NCBI RefSeq assembly: GCF_004359215.1 | Contig: NC_090611.1 | Span: 193,393-227,701, forward strand | DNA: 34,309 bases | Source: Bremia lactucae | Taxonomy: Eukaryota > Oomycota > Peronosporomycetes > Peronosporales > Peronosporaceae | Direction: 5' to 3' | Translations under genes and position numbers: made by a program | In this document: positions 18,801 through 28,966 of the stretch, piece by piece | Layout: the number at the start of each line of letters is the position of its first letter | How positions within the stretch are numbered: position 1 is the stretch's first letter | The notes under the pieces: model-generated | What the model saw: only the letters and a program-made list of their open reading frames with translations | Databases searched by the model: none | What the model was told of the DNA's origin: nothing

Positions 18801-19950
18801 TCAATCTGAGTATTCTCATCGGGTACTCTGGTCAATCGATGATCTGCTGAGAACCATATTTTCTCTTAAAATAGTATTCCACCAAAGATCGGCCACGTAC
18901 TTGTCATCTGAAATAAGTACGCAGATCTGCTTGACTTTGCCACTACTCAGATCACTCAAGAGCTGTTTCGGTTCTAGCGTTCGCAATTGAGCTAACTCCA
19001 AAGTTGACTTCGGTGGCGCTATCAGATCAAGTCTAGAAGGGCCTCGCTTGATACGCGACATTGAGTGTCTCAATTACCTCTTTGGCATTTGCAAAGGTAC
19101 CTGCAAACCTTTGACCACAAGTTTCTGGGGGATTATTCTTGCAGAATCTTGGGGACTTATTCCCTCAAGTTTTGTTCGGGGAGTAACCTCCTCAAATGCC
19201 TCTAGCTGTGGTTGCACAACCACGGCGAGATCCTCTAAGATCGACTCTACACTTTATATAGGATTTTTGCACTGTCTCTTATAGACAGGCGCTATAAATT
19301 TTCTTGAATGTTGCTTTCTAAACAAGCATCCTTCATTCAAACCACTCGACTTATTCGAGTGGTCGAACTTCGATGCTGCTTGTGTTTGAGCACAGCTGTC
19401 GGTAGCCAATTCCACCACATAATGGTGGACCTCCTACGATGCATTTGCTTGTGCACAGCTGTCGAAATCTAACTCCACAGTGTGATGGGTTGTCACACTG
19501 AGGTCATGTGCAGTCACGAATAACAAGTGAGGTCATTGCAATCACTCGTAGGACATCAACACGCTTTTGGATGCTTTAAGACGTTCTTTAAACGGCCATC
19601 TGTTGAATGAAGAGACAGGCAACATCACTGCTTCATGCTATTAATGAATGCATGGCTCGTAATTTCTGAGCCACGGTATTTCTAGGATGACACCAAATTA
19701 GTCAAATAAATTCAGTACAATGCAAGCATCATCGTACTGTGTACCCTTTAACATGTATTGGAACCAACTACATATTTCTGACGTTACATAGGCGCTTGTT
19801 GCTTGGCGCAATGTCATCGTCAATAGAAGCATATCCTGCTCAATGAACTTGCGCATTCTTCTAGCGATTAGTGGCGATCGCCTCACAATTGACTATGAAA
19901 TTTAGGACAACTTAGTTGCCGCTTTGATCTTTAAGGTGATAAGGTTACCC
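18801..19950 (-). pseudogene. Protease and protease-RT linker remnant of copy C
   Basis: The frame 18816-19073 (LELAQLRTLEPKQLLSDLSS, then CVLISDDKYVADLWW) is the linker before RT. The protease is at 19690-19900: RRSPLIARRMRKFIEQD..LLTMTLRQATSA, aligned with RRQSLEGRR..VERDIPPTRMTVRLATGA of the copy at 23880. The D-x-G catalytic motif is not readable. Confidence 0.65.
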
Positions 19951-20340
19951 TCATGATCGGGAGCAGTACCACTTAGTTTGCGTGATAGGTTCAACCTTCG
20001 TCAAGAGGTTTGCAAACTATAGTGACGTTGCTGGGTCAGAAGAGCGGTCCGCACCTCCTAACCCCGACCCTTTTTTGACGGTCCACCTCACCATTGCAAT
20101 TTTGCTCATGGGTTGCATCCGCGTCGTTCGCTAATTTTAACGTGAGGTCGATCGTTTCTATCAGTTTTTCTAGGCAATGGGCGTTGGGCACCACATTTAA
20201 AGGTGTGGTGGCCTTTCTTTTGACAGCGATTGCATCTTAGCGATCGTTTTTCATTTAAAGAGCGAGTTTTTTCGCTCTCTACATACGAGTAGTCCGTAGG
20301 TTCTGAACCTCAGACTTCCTGTCGTATCAGTGGACAATAA
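19951..20340 (-). pseudogene. gag C-terminus of copy C with an intact zinc knuckle
   Basis: On the minus strand, C-N-R-C-Q-K-K-G-H-H-T-F-K-C at 20193-20234 is a perfect CX2CX4HX4C knuckle, the best preserved one in the window. Before it is the basic, Arg/Tyr-rich region (GGRYDRK-like) seen in the other gag copies. The capsid half is missing. Confidence 0.7.
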
Positions 20341-21257
20341 GCACCTCGTTATGCTGCATTAGAAGGTACATTGAACGACTAAATTTCCTTTGAAATTTTT
20401 ATGTAATAATTATGGAGGTAATATTTAAAGAAGATGAATATAAGTGCAGCATTTCCATCAAACGAATTCCTTTGACGCAGCAAACTTCATTTGATGCAGG
20501 GTACTACGGTCTGTTATTCGTATTCTGATTTATTTAAAAGTTTAGAAAAACGCCTGATTAAAGAACGAACAATATAATTCAAGTAAAATGGGGTGAAAGA
20601 TCTCTTAACAATCTTTAACTTTCCACACATGGACAACCGTCAATTTAGCTAATTTTGGAAAACGTTACAACACAGCTCAGTTTAATCGATTATTCAAAGT
20701 ACTTCAAGACACAGTTAAAATTCGGTCGTATATCTATCGTTAACACAGCCTATATCTACTTGGCTTTGGCTACGATATTATACAACGCATTTTTAATCTG
20801 GTTTTTGTTTCTAGCTTTTACGACAGATTTTAATAATAGCCCTAGGGCTTATCTGTGGGGTCCCAAGAGTATCGGACAGTCTCTTCCATTTCATTTTTTC
20901 TGGTTAGTGCGGGAATTTAACCTGTGCTCACTGGTTCACCAAGTCGATGCTTGACCACTACACCAGGGAGGAACCTCTAACTTCAAATATCAATCATATG
21001 ATTGCCTTCTTCTCGTTTTGGGGTCTGATGATGTATTTAAACATAATTTGTGATGCCTGTATATATTCGAATGTTTTTTTGCTTCTGGCTTCACAAGCAT
21101 TATGTACTTAAAAGTATCAAGTCAAGTCTTTGCGCCGCCAAAGTCCGAATAGAGCTACTGAAATATAAGGTAGATGGATACGAGCCAAGCCTTATAATTA
21201 TCAAAAGAGTTTCCGGATGCTTTCAATCGAAATCGTACAAGCCCTTAATGCACTAAA
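20341..21257. other. AT-rich stretch without a recognised feature
   Basis: No retroelement motif, RNA gene or supported host gene. A plus-strand frame at 20655-20954 begins at TTG and contains one hydrophobic stretch (YLALATILYNAFLIWFLFLA), but I find no start codon context or homology to support it. Confidence 0.4.
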
Positions 21258-21682
21258 TGTAACGAAGTGTATCGTCACATGAAATTAACACTTAAAGTTG
21301 TTAATTAATATGTAAAAGGTAAATAATATTTGGAGAATATTACTTCACATCGTAATATTCGTAAAGCTAATCCATTAATACATGTAGGCCATTACACCTA
21401 CGTGCTCCACGGTCCAATCAGCGCTGGACGCGCGCAAAGCGAGAGACAGATAAGACTTTACTACACTTTGTGTTTTAGTTTATAATTTAGTTAGTATTTA
21501 ATAGATAGAAACAGAAGAACTAAAGTACAGTCTTCTTTTATCCCTCTTTAAAGCAAGTGTTTTAAAGATAGTCTTTTTCTGCACGTACTAATTTACGTGA
21601 AGTGGCGTAAGGCACCACTCGAACTGACGCAGTACGAAGTAGACTTGTTATGAAGCAGTACAAGTCGGCAATGCCTGTTACA
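21258..21682 (+). repeat. 5' LTR of copy D (LTR family 1)
   Basis: Starts TGTAACGAAGTGTATCG and ends TGCCTGTTACA, 425 bases. It resembles the LTR at 614-1066 and the two opposed LTRs around 30637, sharing blocks such as CGCTGGACGCGCG, GAGAGACAGATAAGAC and CCCTCTTTAAAGCAAGTG. Confidence 0.8.
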
Positions 21683-21684
21683 CC

Positions 21685-21702
21685 TGGTAGCTATTTGTAG
21701 TC
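21685..21702 (+). other. Candidate primer-binding site of copy D
   Basis: TGGTAGCTATTTGTAGTC, two bases after the LTR; 16 of 18 bases equal the site of the left-edge element. Confidence 0.55.
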
Positions 21703-21732
21703 CGTCCAAGGCAACAGTTCCATCATCTAACA

Positions 21733-22112
21733 TGGACATGTTAGATAATAATGGAAATACGCATCACGTTTCGCGTGATAGCTATTCAGAGCTCGATCAG
21801 AGCTTCTGAAACTCAAGCAAGGCAAGCGTGATGTTCACGCTTATGCCCACCACATACGACTCGTAGCGAGTTGTATCACGAACAACCCAGTCCATGAACA
21901 CACGTTGATTAGGGTGTTCATGCAATGTCGTACGATTGGTCCCGTAAAGATCCACCTCTTCCGCTTGGATTTGGATACCCTTAAAGAAGTAATGTCCGTT
22001 GCGGAATAGGAGGACTTTAGCTTGAGACAGGCTCAAGCTAGTTCGTCATCGTATCGTCCTCCAAGACGACAAGAGCTTGGAGGTCCAGAACCTATGGGAG
22101 TAGACGAAGCCT
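21733..22112 (+). pseudogene. gag remnant of copy D, capsid N-part deleted
   Basis: Starts MDMLDNNGNTHHVSRDSYSE (ATG at 21733), like the intact Gag start at the left edge, then jumps to its C-terminal half: LKQGKRDVHAYAHHIRL, NNPVHEHTLIRVFMQ, GPVKIHLFRLDLDTLKE and, near the end, SSSSYRPPRRQELGGPEPM in neighbouring frames. About 300-400 bases of the capsid are missing. Confidence 0.7.
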
Positions 22113-22830
22113 GATTCATGCTAAAGTCTTCCCTCCGCTGAAACGACCGCTTCATCTAGCGTCTTTAATTCGAGGCGGATCAGGTGGGTCTTGACGGGAC
22201 CATCTACAAGACCCTCGTTGCACACAGTAACCTGTATTTGTTCATTAATAAGTTACTCACGATACGTGTTGTGAGGGCTGGGCATAAGCGTGAAATTTCG
22301 CTTGCCCTGCTTCAGATCCAGAAGCTGTGCTTTCGCCCTTGATTTGCCACGTGGCGGCTCATTCGTTTATCCGAGCTGGGTATTAAAGACCTCGTACGAA
22401 CGCAGCACATATGGTTGTGAAGCTTGACCTTAAGGTCCAATATTTGGTGGGTCCTGCTACGTTGGATATGCCAAACCTTATTTTTGTCACGTCGTCAAAG
22501 TCGACGAATAATCCGTACACAGAGTGCCTATAACGTAGGGATATCAATTTTGAAGCTTTTGCGTCGACGCAAAATCGTTGGCCCACCAGCAGCATGTTAA
22601 TGCTGCTGTCTCCACAGTTCTAGCTGTTGAGAGCCTTGCTGGGTAAGCAAGGCTACTTGTACTCGCGCCCCGTCGAGTTCATATCGTCTCTTTGCAGAGC
22701 GACCAACATGGCGCTAACGACTGTCCCATCTACTGCCGAATAAATTCGTTCGACCGCTTTCCTTTCCAGGTCTTTCAAGTGGGTCGACCTCTCTTGCATT
22801 GTTCGGAAGAGGAATGTAAGCCCCTCGCTA
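22113..22830 (-). pseudogene. Inverted gag fragment (LTR family 2 element)
   Basis: Minus-strand reading: near 22680-22760 VERIYSAVDGTVVSAMLVALQRDDMN (Gag N-part), near 22440-22560 the LKIDIPTL..HSVY block, and near 22140-22290 ALTTRIV..NLLMNKYRLL and GLVDGPVKTHLIRLELKTLDEA (C-part). It belongs to the minus-strand LTR at 22865-23315 and meets the plus gag of copy D tail to tail at about 22112. Confidence 0.65.
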
Positions 22831-22864
22831 CTTCATTTAACAACGGATCACGAAGTGTACCAGG

Positions 22865-23315
22865 TGCAACGGGGAACCTTTCGCTTATAATGCATCAGTA
22901 CTAGCCAATCTGCACAGGTGCCACCGTCTGCTTTTCGTTCACGACGTGCAGAAAAAGGTTTTAAGCGCTAAATATTTTTCGCAACTAAAGGTCGATATAA
23001 AATAAGGCTTAGCTAGGGAAATAATATAATCCCATTACAATATATTAGTTTCTTCGTAAAAATCCACAAATTATATATATTTATATAAAAACACGTATAG
23101 TGACTCATTGTGCACCGCTCATTCGTCTAGCAGGGATTGGCGGTTGATTTAAACTTAAATTCATTATTTAAATCAAACTGTTGCATTGTTGCTGCAAAAT
23201 TACCACAAAAGGTTATGTTGGAAATGTAAAGTAAATCTATAATCGATAATTATTTTAACCGCCTTTTCTATTTTCTTTGAAATTAATATCAAATGTAACG
23301 AGACATTCCGTTACA
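22865..23315 (-). repeat. Inverted LTR (family 2)
   Basis: On the minus strand it starts TGTAACGGAATGTCTCG (23315) and ends CCCCGTTGCA (22865), 451 bases, followed by the gag fragment. A TTTAAGTTTAAATCAACC block links it with the LTR at 8614-9133. Confidence 0.65.
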
Positions 23316-23490
23316 TGAACACAATAGAGCAAAATTCAATTTGTCCATATGCAAGGTTAAGAAGTATTGTAAATACTTTCGGCTACCGACAGTTGTACCG
23401 TATGCATATTTTGGCAACATTCCTGAATGAATAGTACACATTGACCTCTCTTATGTCGAAAGCGAGAGACCTCACTATTCGCACAATAGG
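23316..23490. other. Junction sequence before protease of copy D
   Basis: Short stretch without a readable element motif. Confidence 0.3.
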
Positions 23491-24250
23491 CGATTGCAGA
23501 AATACAATCGCTGTCAAATTTAGGTCACTACGCTCATGAGTGTAGTACCCCACGCCCAGCACCAATAGGCACTGAACGTATTGTTGACTGAATGCCAAAA
23601 AAAGCAACGGTCGCGGGTCCGATGTTGTTGAGAAATCGCAACAGCGAGGTGGACCGGCGAAAAATGGTCGGGCTTAGTAGGGGCGCAACGCCCTACTGAT
23701 CCAGCAACCACAAGAGAATTTGCAAATCTCTTGACGAAAGTTACTCTAGACACACAAACATTATGTGTCTCTACACCTGACGATGATGTATCATTCATCA
23801 CCTTGAAGTTAAAATGCCAAAAAATTGTCACTTAGAGCCTTAGTGGACTGTGGGGCATCAAATAACTTTATTCGTCGCCAGTCGCTAGAGGGTCGTAGGC
23901 TCATATATGTTGAGCGCGACATCCCTCCAACGAGGATGACGGTGCGTCTAGCGACAGGCGCATCTTAAAGTAATGAAACGCGTAGTAAGATTTCACTCCA
24001 CGTTAAAAGATTACAGTATGATGATGATTTCAAGTACTGGATTTGGATGCCAAAAATGATGTCATCTTAGTTTTACGTTGGCTCAGAAAATATGAGCCAA
24101 AAATCAGCTGGCAGCATCGATCCGTAAAGATGCCTGCCACTTGTTCATCAGATGGCCATCTGATGAACATGTTGGAGCGTCCACAAACGTTTGGATTTAG
24201 TACGAGTGAGTGCGATGGCCTCACTTGTGGTACGGCCGTTAGTATGACTG
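23491..24250 (+). pseudogene. gag end and aspartic protease of copy D
   Basis: GHYAHECSTPRPAPIGTE (23523-23580) is the second half of a zinc knuckle whose first cysteines are frameshifted. The protease follows at about 23770: VSTPDDDVSFITLKLK, then VDCGASNNFIRRQSLEGRR near 23850, which carries the active-site Asp in D-C-G-A-S form as I recall from other oomycete Gypsy proteases, then DIPPTRMTVRLATGAS. LDAKNDVILVLRWLRKYEPK (24035-24110) is the end of the domain. A TAG precedes VDCGAS and further stops follow. Confidence 0.7.
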
Positions 24251-24960
24251 CTAAAGATCACAGTATAATTACAAATCACCCTGTGGAGTCAGCTGCCGGC
24301 GGCTGTGCGAATGCACAGGCAGCGCCGAAGGTCTACCACTCGAATAAGTCGAGTTGATTGAGACATGAATGTACGCCTAGCGGGCGACATTCAAGGAGTA
24401 TACCGGTTGCCCCAAAGGGACAACACGATGATCTTAGGTCGAGTAGAGAGTCGACCGTAGAGGACCCGACCGTGATACCGCAATCAAAGTCGGAAGTCGT
24501 TGAGGGAATAAGTCCCCGCGTATTTGACGAGAAATCTCCTCAAATTGTTAATGCTGAAGTGATTAGGCTCCAGCATCCCGTGAAATTAATCCCAAGGCAG
24601 CTTGTGGACAAATCCTAGGAAGAAACCGAGACATTAAATGTCTTGCTTAACGACGAACCAAGAGTAGGTGCTTATTATTTTGATCTGTATGCGCTTTCAA
24701 AGTTAATTTCGGGGAAAAATCAGTTACCAACCCTACGACCTAGACGGTCCTGAGAGATCTACATAGTGTTAGAATTAAGCATATCTGCGTACTCGTCACA
24801 GAGGACGAATACGTAACCGATATTCGGTCAGCAGTATTTTTCCAGAGAACGAACGGGTTCTCAGCAGCTCATCGATGGACGAAAGTGTCCTCGATGTGAA
24901 CTCGGATTAAAAGATACAGTACTCAATATTGGGAGTCACTTAAGGGAATTCCTCTATACG
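24251..24960 (+). pseudogene. Protease-RT linker of copy D
   Basis: An open frame at 24358-24618 (RHECTPSGRHSRSIPVAPKG to IPRQLVDKS) followed by short pieces such as NDEPRVGAYYFDLYALSKLI. No catalytic motif; the position between protease and RT and likeness to 18816-19073 give the call. Confidence 0.5.
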
Positions 24961-26006
24961 AGGATTAAATAGAATTCAGGGAGGTATTCCCTGAAGCAGT
25001 TCCATCCGAGTTGCCTAAGGAAAAAGGCACTCGACATGAGATCGAGCTGAAACTGGGCTCGGAGTACCGTGTCATGAAGCAGTGGCACTGCCTCGTGAAC
25101 AAGTACTTGCGATCGATAAATTCTTTACCGATCGAGTAAAAGCGGGCCATATAAGGGAGTCAACCTCCCCACATAGCTTTCGGACCTTCTGTGTGCGAAA
25201 GGCCACAGGAGGGACGCGGATAGTGCACGCATTCAACAAACTGAATGCTGCAACAGTACCGGCTCAAACGCCGATACCTAGAAAAGACATAATCATAGAT
25301 GGTATGTCTAAGAGTACGATCTTTTCGTCTATGGATCTGATGGATGGGTTTTATCAAATCCTTATGCGTGAACGGGACATCCCGTACACAGCAGTGAGCA
25401 CTCTTAGTGGAATGCTCTGGAAATAGCTAGTGACGCCTCAGGGGCTTAGTAACGCCCCTGCAACATTCAACAGATGCGAAACGAATCTGTTGAGATCGGT
25501 GCGAGAATTCGCACAGAGTATTTTTGACGATGTATTCGTCCATAGACGGGCCATGGACGGAAGGACGGATATCGAAGTTCATAAAACTCACGTTCGTCAG
25601 GTTCTTACACTTGTGCGAAAGAATAAGTTGTACACAAATTTTTAAAAGTAAATATTCGCTGCAAGCGAAATACCACTAAGTGCATCGGCGGTAAACACGG
25701 CGTGCGCCCTGATCCCGAAAAGATCAAGGCAATCACCGAATGGCCAGTTCCAGTCGCTGTATAGGTACTTAGAAAGTTCCTTGGTTTAGCGGCGTACTTG
25801 CACAAGTACTCTCGCAATTATGCAGAAATGACAGTTCCTCTCTCTCGTCTCTTGAAAAAAGACGAGAAATGGTTATGGAACGCTGATTGTCAGCGTTCGT
25901 TTGAAGGTATCAAGCAAAGCTTGATGCAATCGCCCATCTTGGCGATTGCAGATCAAGACAGACCATTCCATGTGGTCTGTGACGCCAGCGATTTCGCAAT
26001 CGGCTG
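24961..26006 (+). pseudogene. Reverse transcriptase of copy D, first block (broken)
   Basis: Open pieces: REQVLAIDKFFTDRVKAGHI, IVHAFNKLNAATVPAQTPI and SSMDLMDGFYQILMRERDI (25082-25426; the first catalytic Asp is in SMDL), stop, then GLSNAPATFNRCETNLLRS and IFDDVFVHRRAMDG (YFDD box altered to IFDD), stop, then the connection KAITEWPVPVAV, LRKFLGLAAYLHKYSRNY and the RNase H start DRPFHVVCDASDFAIGC at the gap edge. In-frame stops after LWK, after NF and within VAV* are shared with the right arm. Confidence 0.8.
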
Positions 26007-26254
26007 NNNNNNNNNNNNNNNNNNNNNNNNNNNNNNNNNNNNNNNNNNNNNNNNNNNNNNNNNNNNNNNNNNNNNNNNNNNNNNNNNNNNNNNNNNNNNN
26101 NNNNNNNNNNNNNNNNNNNNNNNNNNNNNNNNNNNNNNNNNNNNNNNNNNNNNNNNNNNNNNNNNNNNNNNNNNNNNNNNNNNNNNNNNNNNNNNNNNNN
26201 NNNNNNNNNNNNNNNNNNNNNNNNNNNNNNNNNNNNNNNNNNNNNNNNNNNNNN
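26007..26254. other. Assembly gap (248 N)
   Basis: Run of 248 N. The sequence just before it (25379-26006) and just after it (26255-26886) are two diverged copies of the same RT block. Confidence 1.
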
Positions 26255-27262
26255 ATCCCGTACACAGCAGTGAGCACCCCCAGTGGTATGCTCTGGGAAT
26301 GGCTAGTGATGCCTCAGGGGCTTAGTAACGCCCCTGCAACATTCAACAGATGTGTAACAAATCTGTTGAGACCGGTGCGGGATTTCGCACCGAGTTATTT
26401 CGACGATGTATTCGTCCATAGCCGGGCCATGGACGGTAAGACGGACGTGGAAGTTCATAAAACTCACGTTCGTCAGGTTCTTACACTTATGCGAAAGCAT
26501 AAGTTGTATGCAAATCTCAAGAAGTGTATATTCGCTGCAAGCGAAATACCACTTCTTGGGTGCATCGTCGGTAAACACGGCGTGCGCCCTGATCCCGAAA
26601 AGATCAAGGCAATCACCGACTGGCCAGTTCCAGTCGATGTCAAGGGACTTAGAAAGTTCCTTGGTTTAGCGGCGTACTTGCACAAGTACTCTCGCAATTA
26701 TGCAGAGATGACAGTTCATCTCTCTCGTCTCTTGAAAAAAGACGAGAAATGGTTATGGAACGCTGATTGTCAGCGTTCGTTTGAAGGTATCAAGCAAAGC
26801 TTGATGCAATCGCCCATCTTGGCGATTGCAGATCAAGACAGACCATTCCATGTGGTCTGTGACGCCAGTGATTTCACAATCGGCTGCGCGTTAATGCAAT
26901 ACGATACAGACGGCGCGGAGCGCGTCGTCTGTTACCAATCGCGTCAGCTGCAACCAGCTGAACGCAATTACCCAGTGCATGACAAGGAACTCCTTGCCAT
27001 AAAAAATGCACTGGCTAAATTTAGAGTCCATCTCCTCGGAGATAGACAGTTCATCGTACATACGGACCGTGCGTCATTACGCACGGCCGTCAACAGCCCA
27101 CGCCTCTCGCAAAGAATGCCGAGGTGGCTATCCTTCTTCGCGGAGTATAATTCCCCGTTATATATAAACCAGGACGACTTTATGTCGTCGCTGATGCATT
27201 ATGGCGCCGACCCGATTTCGAGTCGGCTGTGCACTCCAACAGTGAAATTAATCCTACTGTTG
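26255..27262 (+). pseudogene. Reverse transcriptase C-part and RNase H of copy D, second block
   Basis: A clean open frame from the gap edge: YTAVSTPSGMLWEWLVMPQG, the complete YFDD box in SYFDDVFVHSRAMDGKTD (about 26393-26445), the connection TDWPVPVDVKGLRKFLGLAAY, and RNase H with HVVCDASDFTIGCALMQYD, CYQSRQLQPAERNYPVHDKE and IVHTDRASLRTAVNSPRLSQ. A frameshift near 27155 separates KPGRLYVVADALWRRPDFES. Unlike the first block it has no early stops, so it may come from a different, better preserved copy joined through the gap. Confidence 0.8.
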
Positions 27263-27880
27263 CCAGAATACGTTTTACGTTGGTCGGCTCCGCCCGTACC
27301 GTCAGTACGCGGCTTCTCCCGAGGACGAATTTGACCTCTCTTTTCAAGAATCCTTTAAGGATTCTTGTGGTCACTAACCTGATTCTCATATCGGGTCCGA
27401 AGATCTACGAAACCGCGATGAGCTGACGACAGCTCATCCCGAAGATTGTGATACTTCCGTTCGTATTCCAACATTGAGTACGCACTCTTTGAACGGTTTT
27501 CCAACCGTTCGATATAGTGAGCCTAGACCGTCTGCTCCAACGAATGACGCTTTTCGCGGTCTTGATCAAGACCCTCCTCCAATACATGGAGGAAGTTGTC
27601 GAGTTTGTCGATCTTCGACTCTAGATCCGACACACAGGCCAGATCTAGTTTGACCTCCTCCACCACAACCATTGCTGGATTCTCGTGGTGGTCAACGTTT
27701 CCTTGTGGAACATATTCGAAACCACCGTGATGTGAAGGGGCAGCAAACGAATTATCTTGTTCGCTGGCGCAAATATCTACCTTCACATAACAGCTGGGAG
27801 CCTCGTTCCCAGCTGATTGCTGACAGTGAGGCCTTGTCCGTCAGTATGACGAGACCCATCCGATGGATCAGAAGGTCCAT
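27263..27880 (+). pseudogene. Pol C-terminus: linker and chromodomain of copy D, integrase missing
   Basis: TFYVGRLRPYRQYAASPEDEF (from 27270) is the conserved Gypsy motif just after integrase, but here it directly follows the RNase H linker SNSEINPTVA, so the whole integrase (roughly 1.1 kb or more) is gone. A long frame then reads IGSEDLRNRDELTTAHPED to SSTLDPTHRPDLV, one stop, PPPPQPLLDSRGG and the chromodomain FLVEHIRNHRDVKG, NYLVRWRKYLPSHNSWEPRS (27699-27820). In chromoviruses the chromodomain guides integration into marked chromatin. The Gly expected in LVRWRGY is Lys here and Gly in the right arm. Confidence 0.8.
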
Positions 27881-28966
27881 CACAAAACATGCGTCCCAGG
27901 CGCATGTAAATCGATTGCAAAACATTAATCGCATCACGCATCTCGATAGAGAGGATACGATTTTTGCGCATTCTGCCCGATGTATGCATGCTAGCCCTTC
28001 CCCAGGGCGGAGAAAAGGAATAATCATCCCCTTTCACCCGTTTCGTGTTGTCGACACAACTTGGACAGGGATTACCACACGTGAGGAATGGAATCTTTTC
28101 CTCACCAGACAACCGATGCAGTTTAAATCTTGCATCAGTTGGAGTTCGTTTTTCAAGCTTTACGCGAATCGCGTCAATTCGTTGAGCCAGGCTTCGCGTC
28201 CAATGACTTTGACATTGCGAATAAACGCGTTCCAGGCTTGCATCAACGAGCTTTTTTCTCGCTTGTTGTTGCCACTCTACCGACGATGCTTAAAAAGGCA
28301 TCGTCATAAAAATCTTCCTCAGCGCGGAAGTTCTTCGCGCCAAGATCAAGCCCATGTAGCTTTGTCGCAATAAATAAGGGATATTTATTGGGAGGAGTAG
28401 ACTCTCCAGACAAGCTATTGATTAGCTGAAACGAAACATTTTATTGTAATACAAGTTCTCGTGGTACCCACTGAAGCAGGGGGTACCACAAGAACTTTTA
28501 TTACGATGGCCTACTTCATCGCCATCACCACGCACATAAATATGTGCGGGTGACGGCACGATAGACGGTGCTGGCGATGATGAATCATTCGAAGGAATCG
28601 AACATGCTGTAGCGAATGCTACCGGCACGTCCACTCGAATGATCCCCCTCATTCGAAGGCTCATAGTCAGCCGCCTGACGATGATCAGGCGACCGTTCCG
28701 TCCTCCACGAGTCGGCGATTTCGTCCGACTCGCATTCGTAGTCGACCGCAAAAAAAGGGGTCTCATTCACGAGGTGACTCACCACATGCACCCGCAACAG
28801 TCAATCTTGCGGGAGAAGATGATACTGCGGTAGACACGCTGACTGCCCCGAGAGACAATAATGCGTCACTTGAAGCTTAATGTACCGCAGCCGAAAGCAC
28901 CGCGCTATTCGCAAATCGCATGGACTTGTTAACCATGCGATAGAATTGAAAATGATGGCTCTGAAC
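27881..28966 (+). other. 3' tail of copy D after the chromodomain
   Basis: Non-coding tail shared with the right arm (31140-32225, reversed). It contains a local inverted repeat around 28453-28497 (AAGTTCTCGTGGTACCC and GGGTACCACAAGAACTT). Open frames on both strands here read through shared sequence and carry no domain. Confidence 0.55.

Larger units (their letters stand above)
17290..20340 (-). mobile_element. Truncated minus-strand Gypsy copy C (gag end to RNase H)
   Basis: Read from 20340 down: gag C-terminus with zinc knuckle, protease, linker, RT and RNase H. LTRs, gag start and integrase are absent; the pol side stops at the G-rich repeat at 17289. Confidence 0.75.
24901..28966 (+). 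repeat. Left arm of a large inverted duplication
   Basis: Matches the reverse complement of 31140-34309. Coordinates pair with a sum of 59210 at the outer end and about 60097 inside; the 887-base difference is the gap plus repeated RT block at 26007-26886. The outer end lies beyond the right edge of the window, so the duplication is longer than seen. Confidence 0.85.

Noticed and set aside
20655..20954. 99-codon frame with one hydrophobic segment
   Set aside because: Starts at TTG, AT-rich composition makes such segments likely by chance, and no family is recognisable.
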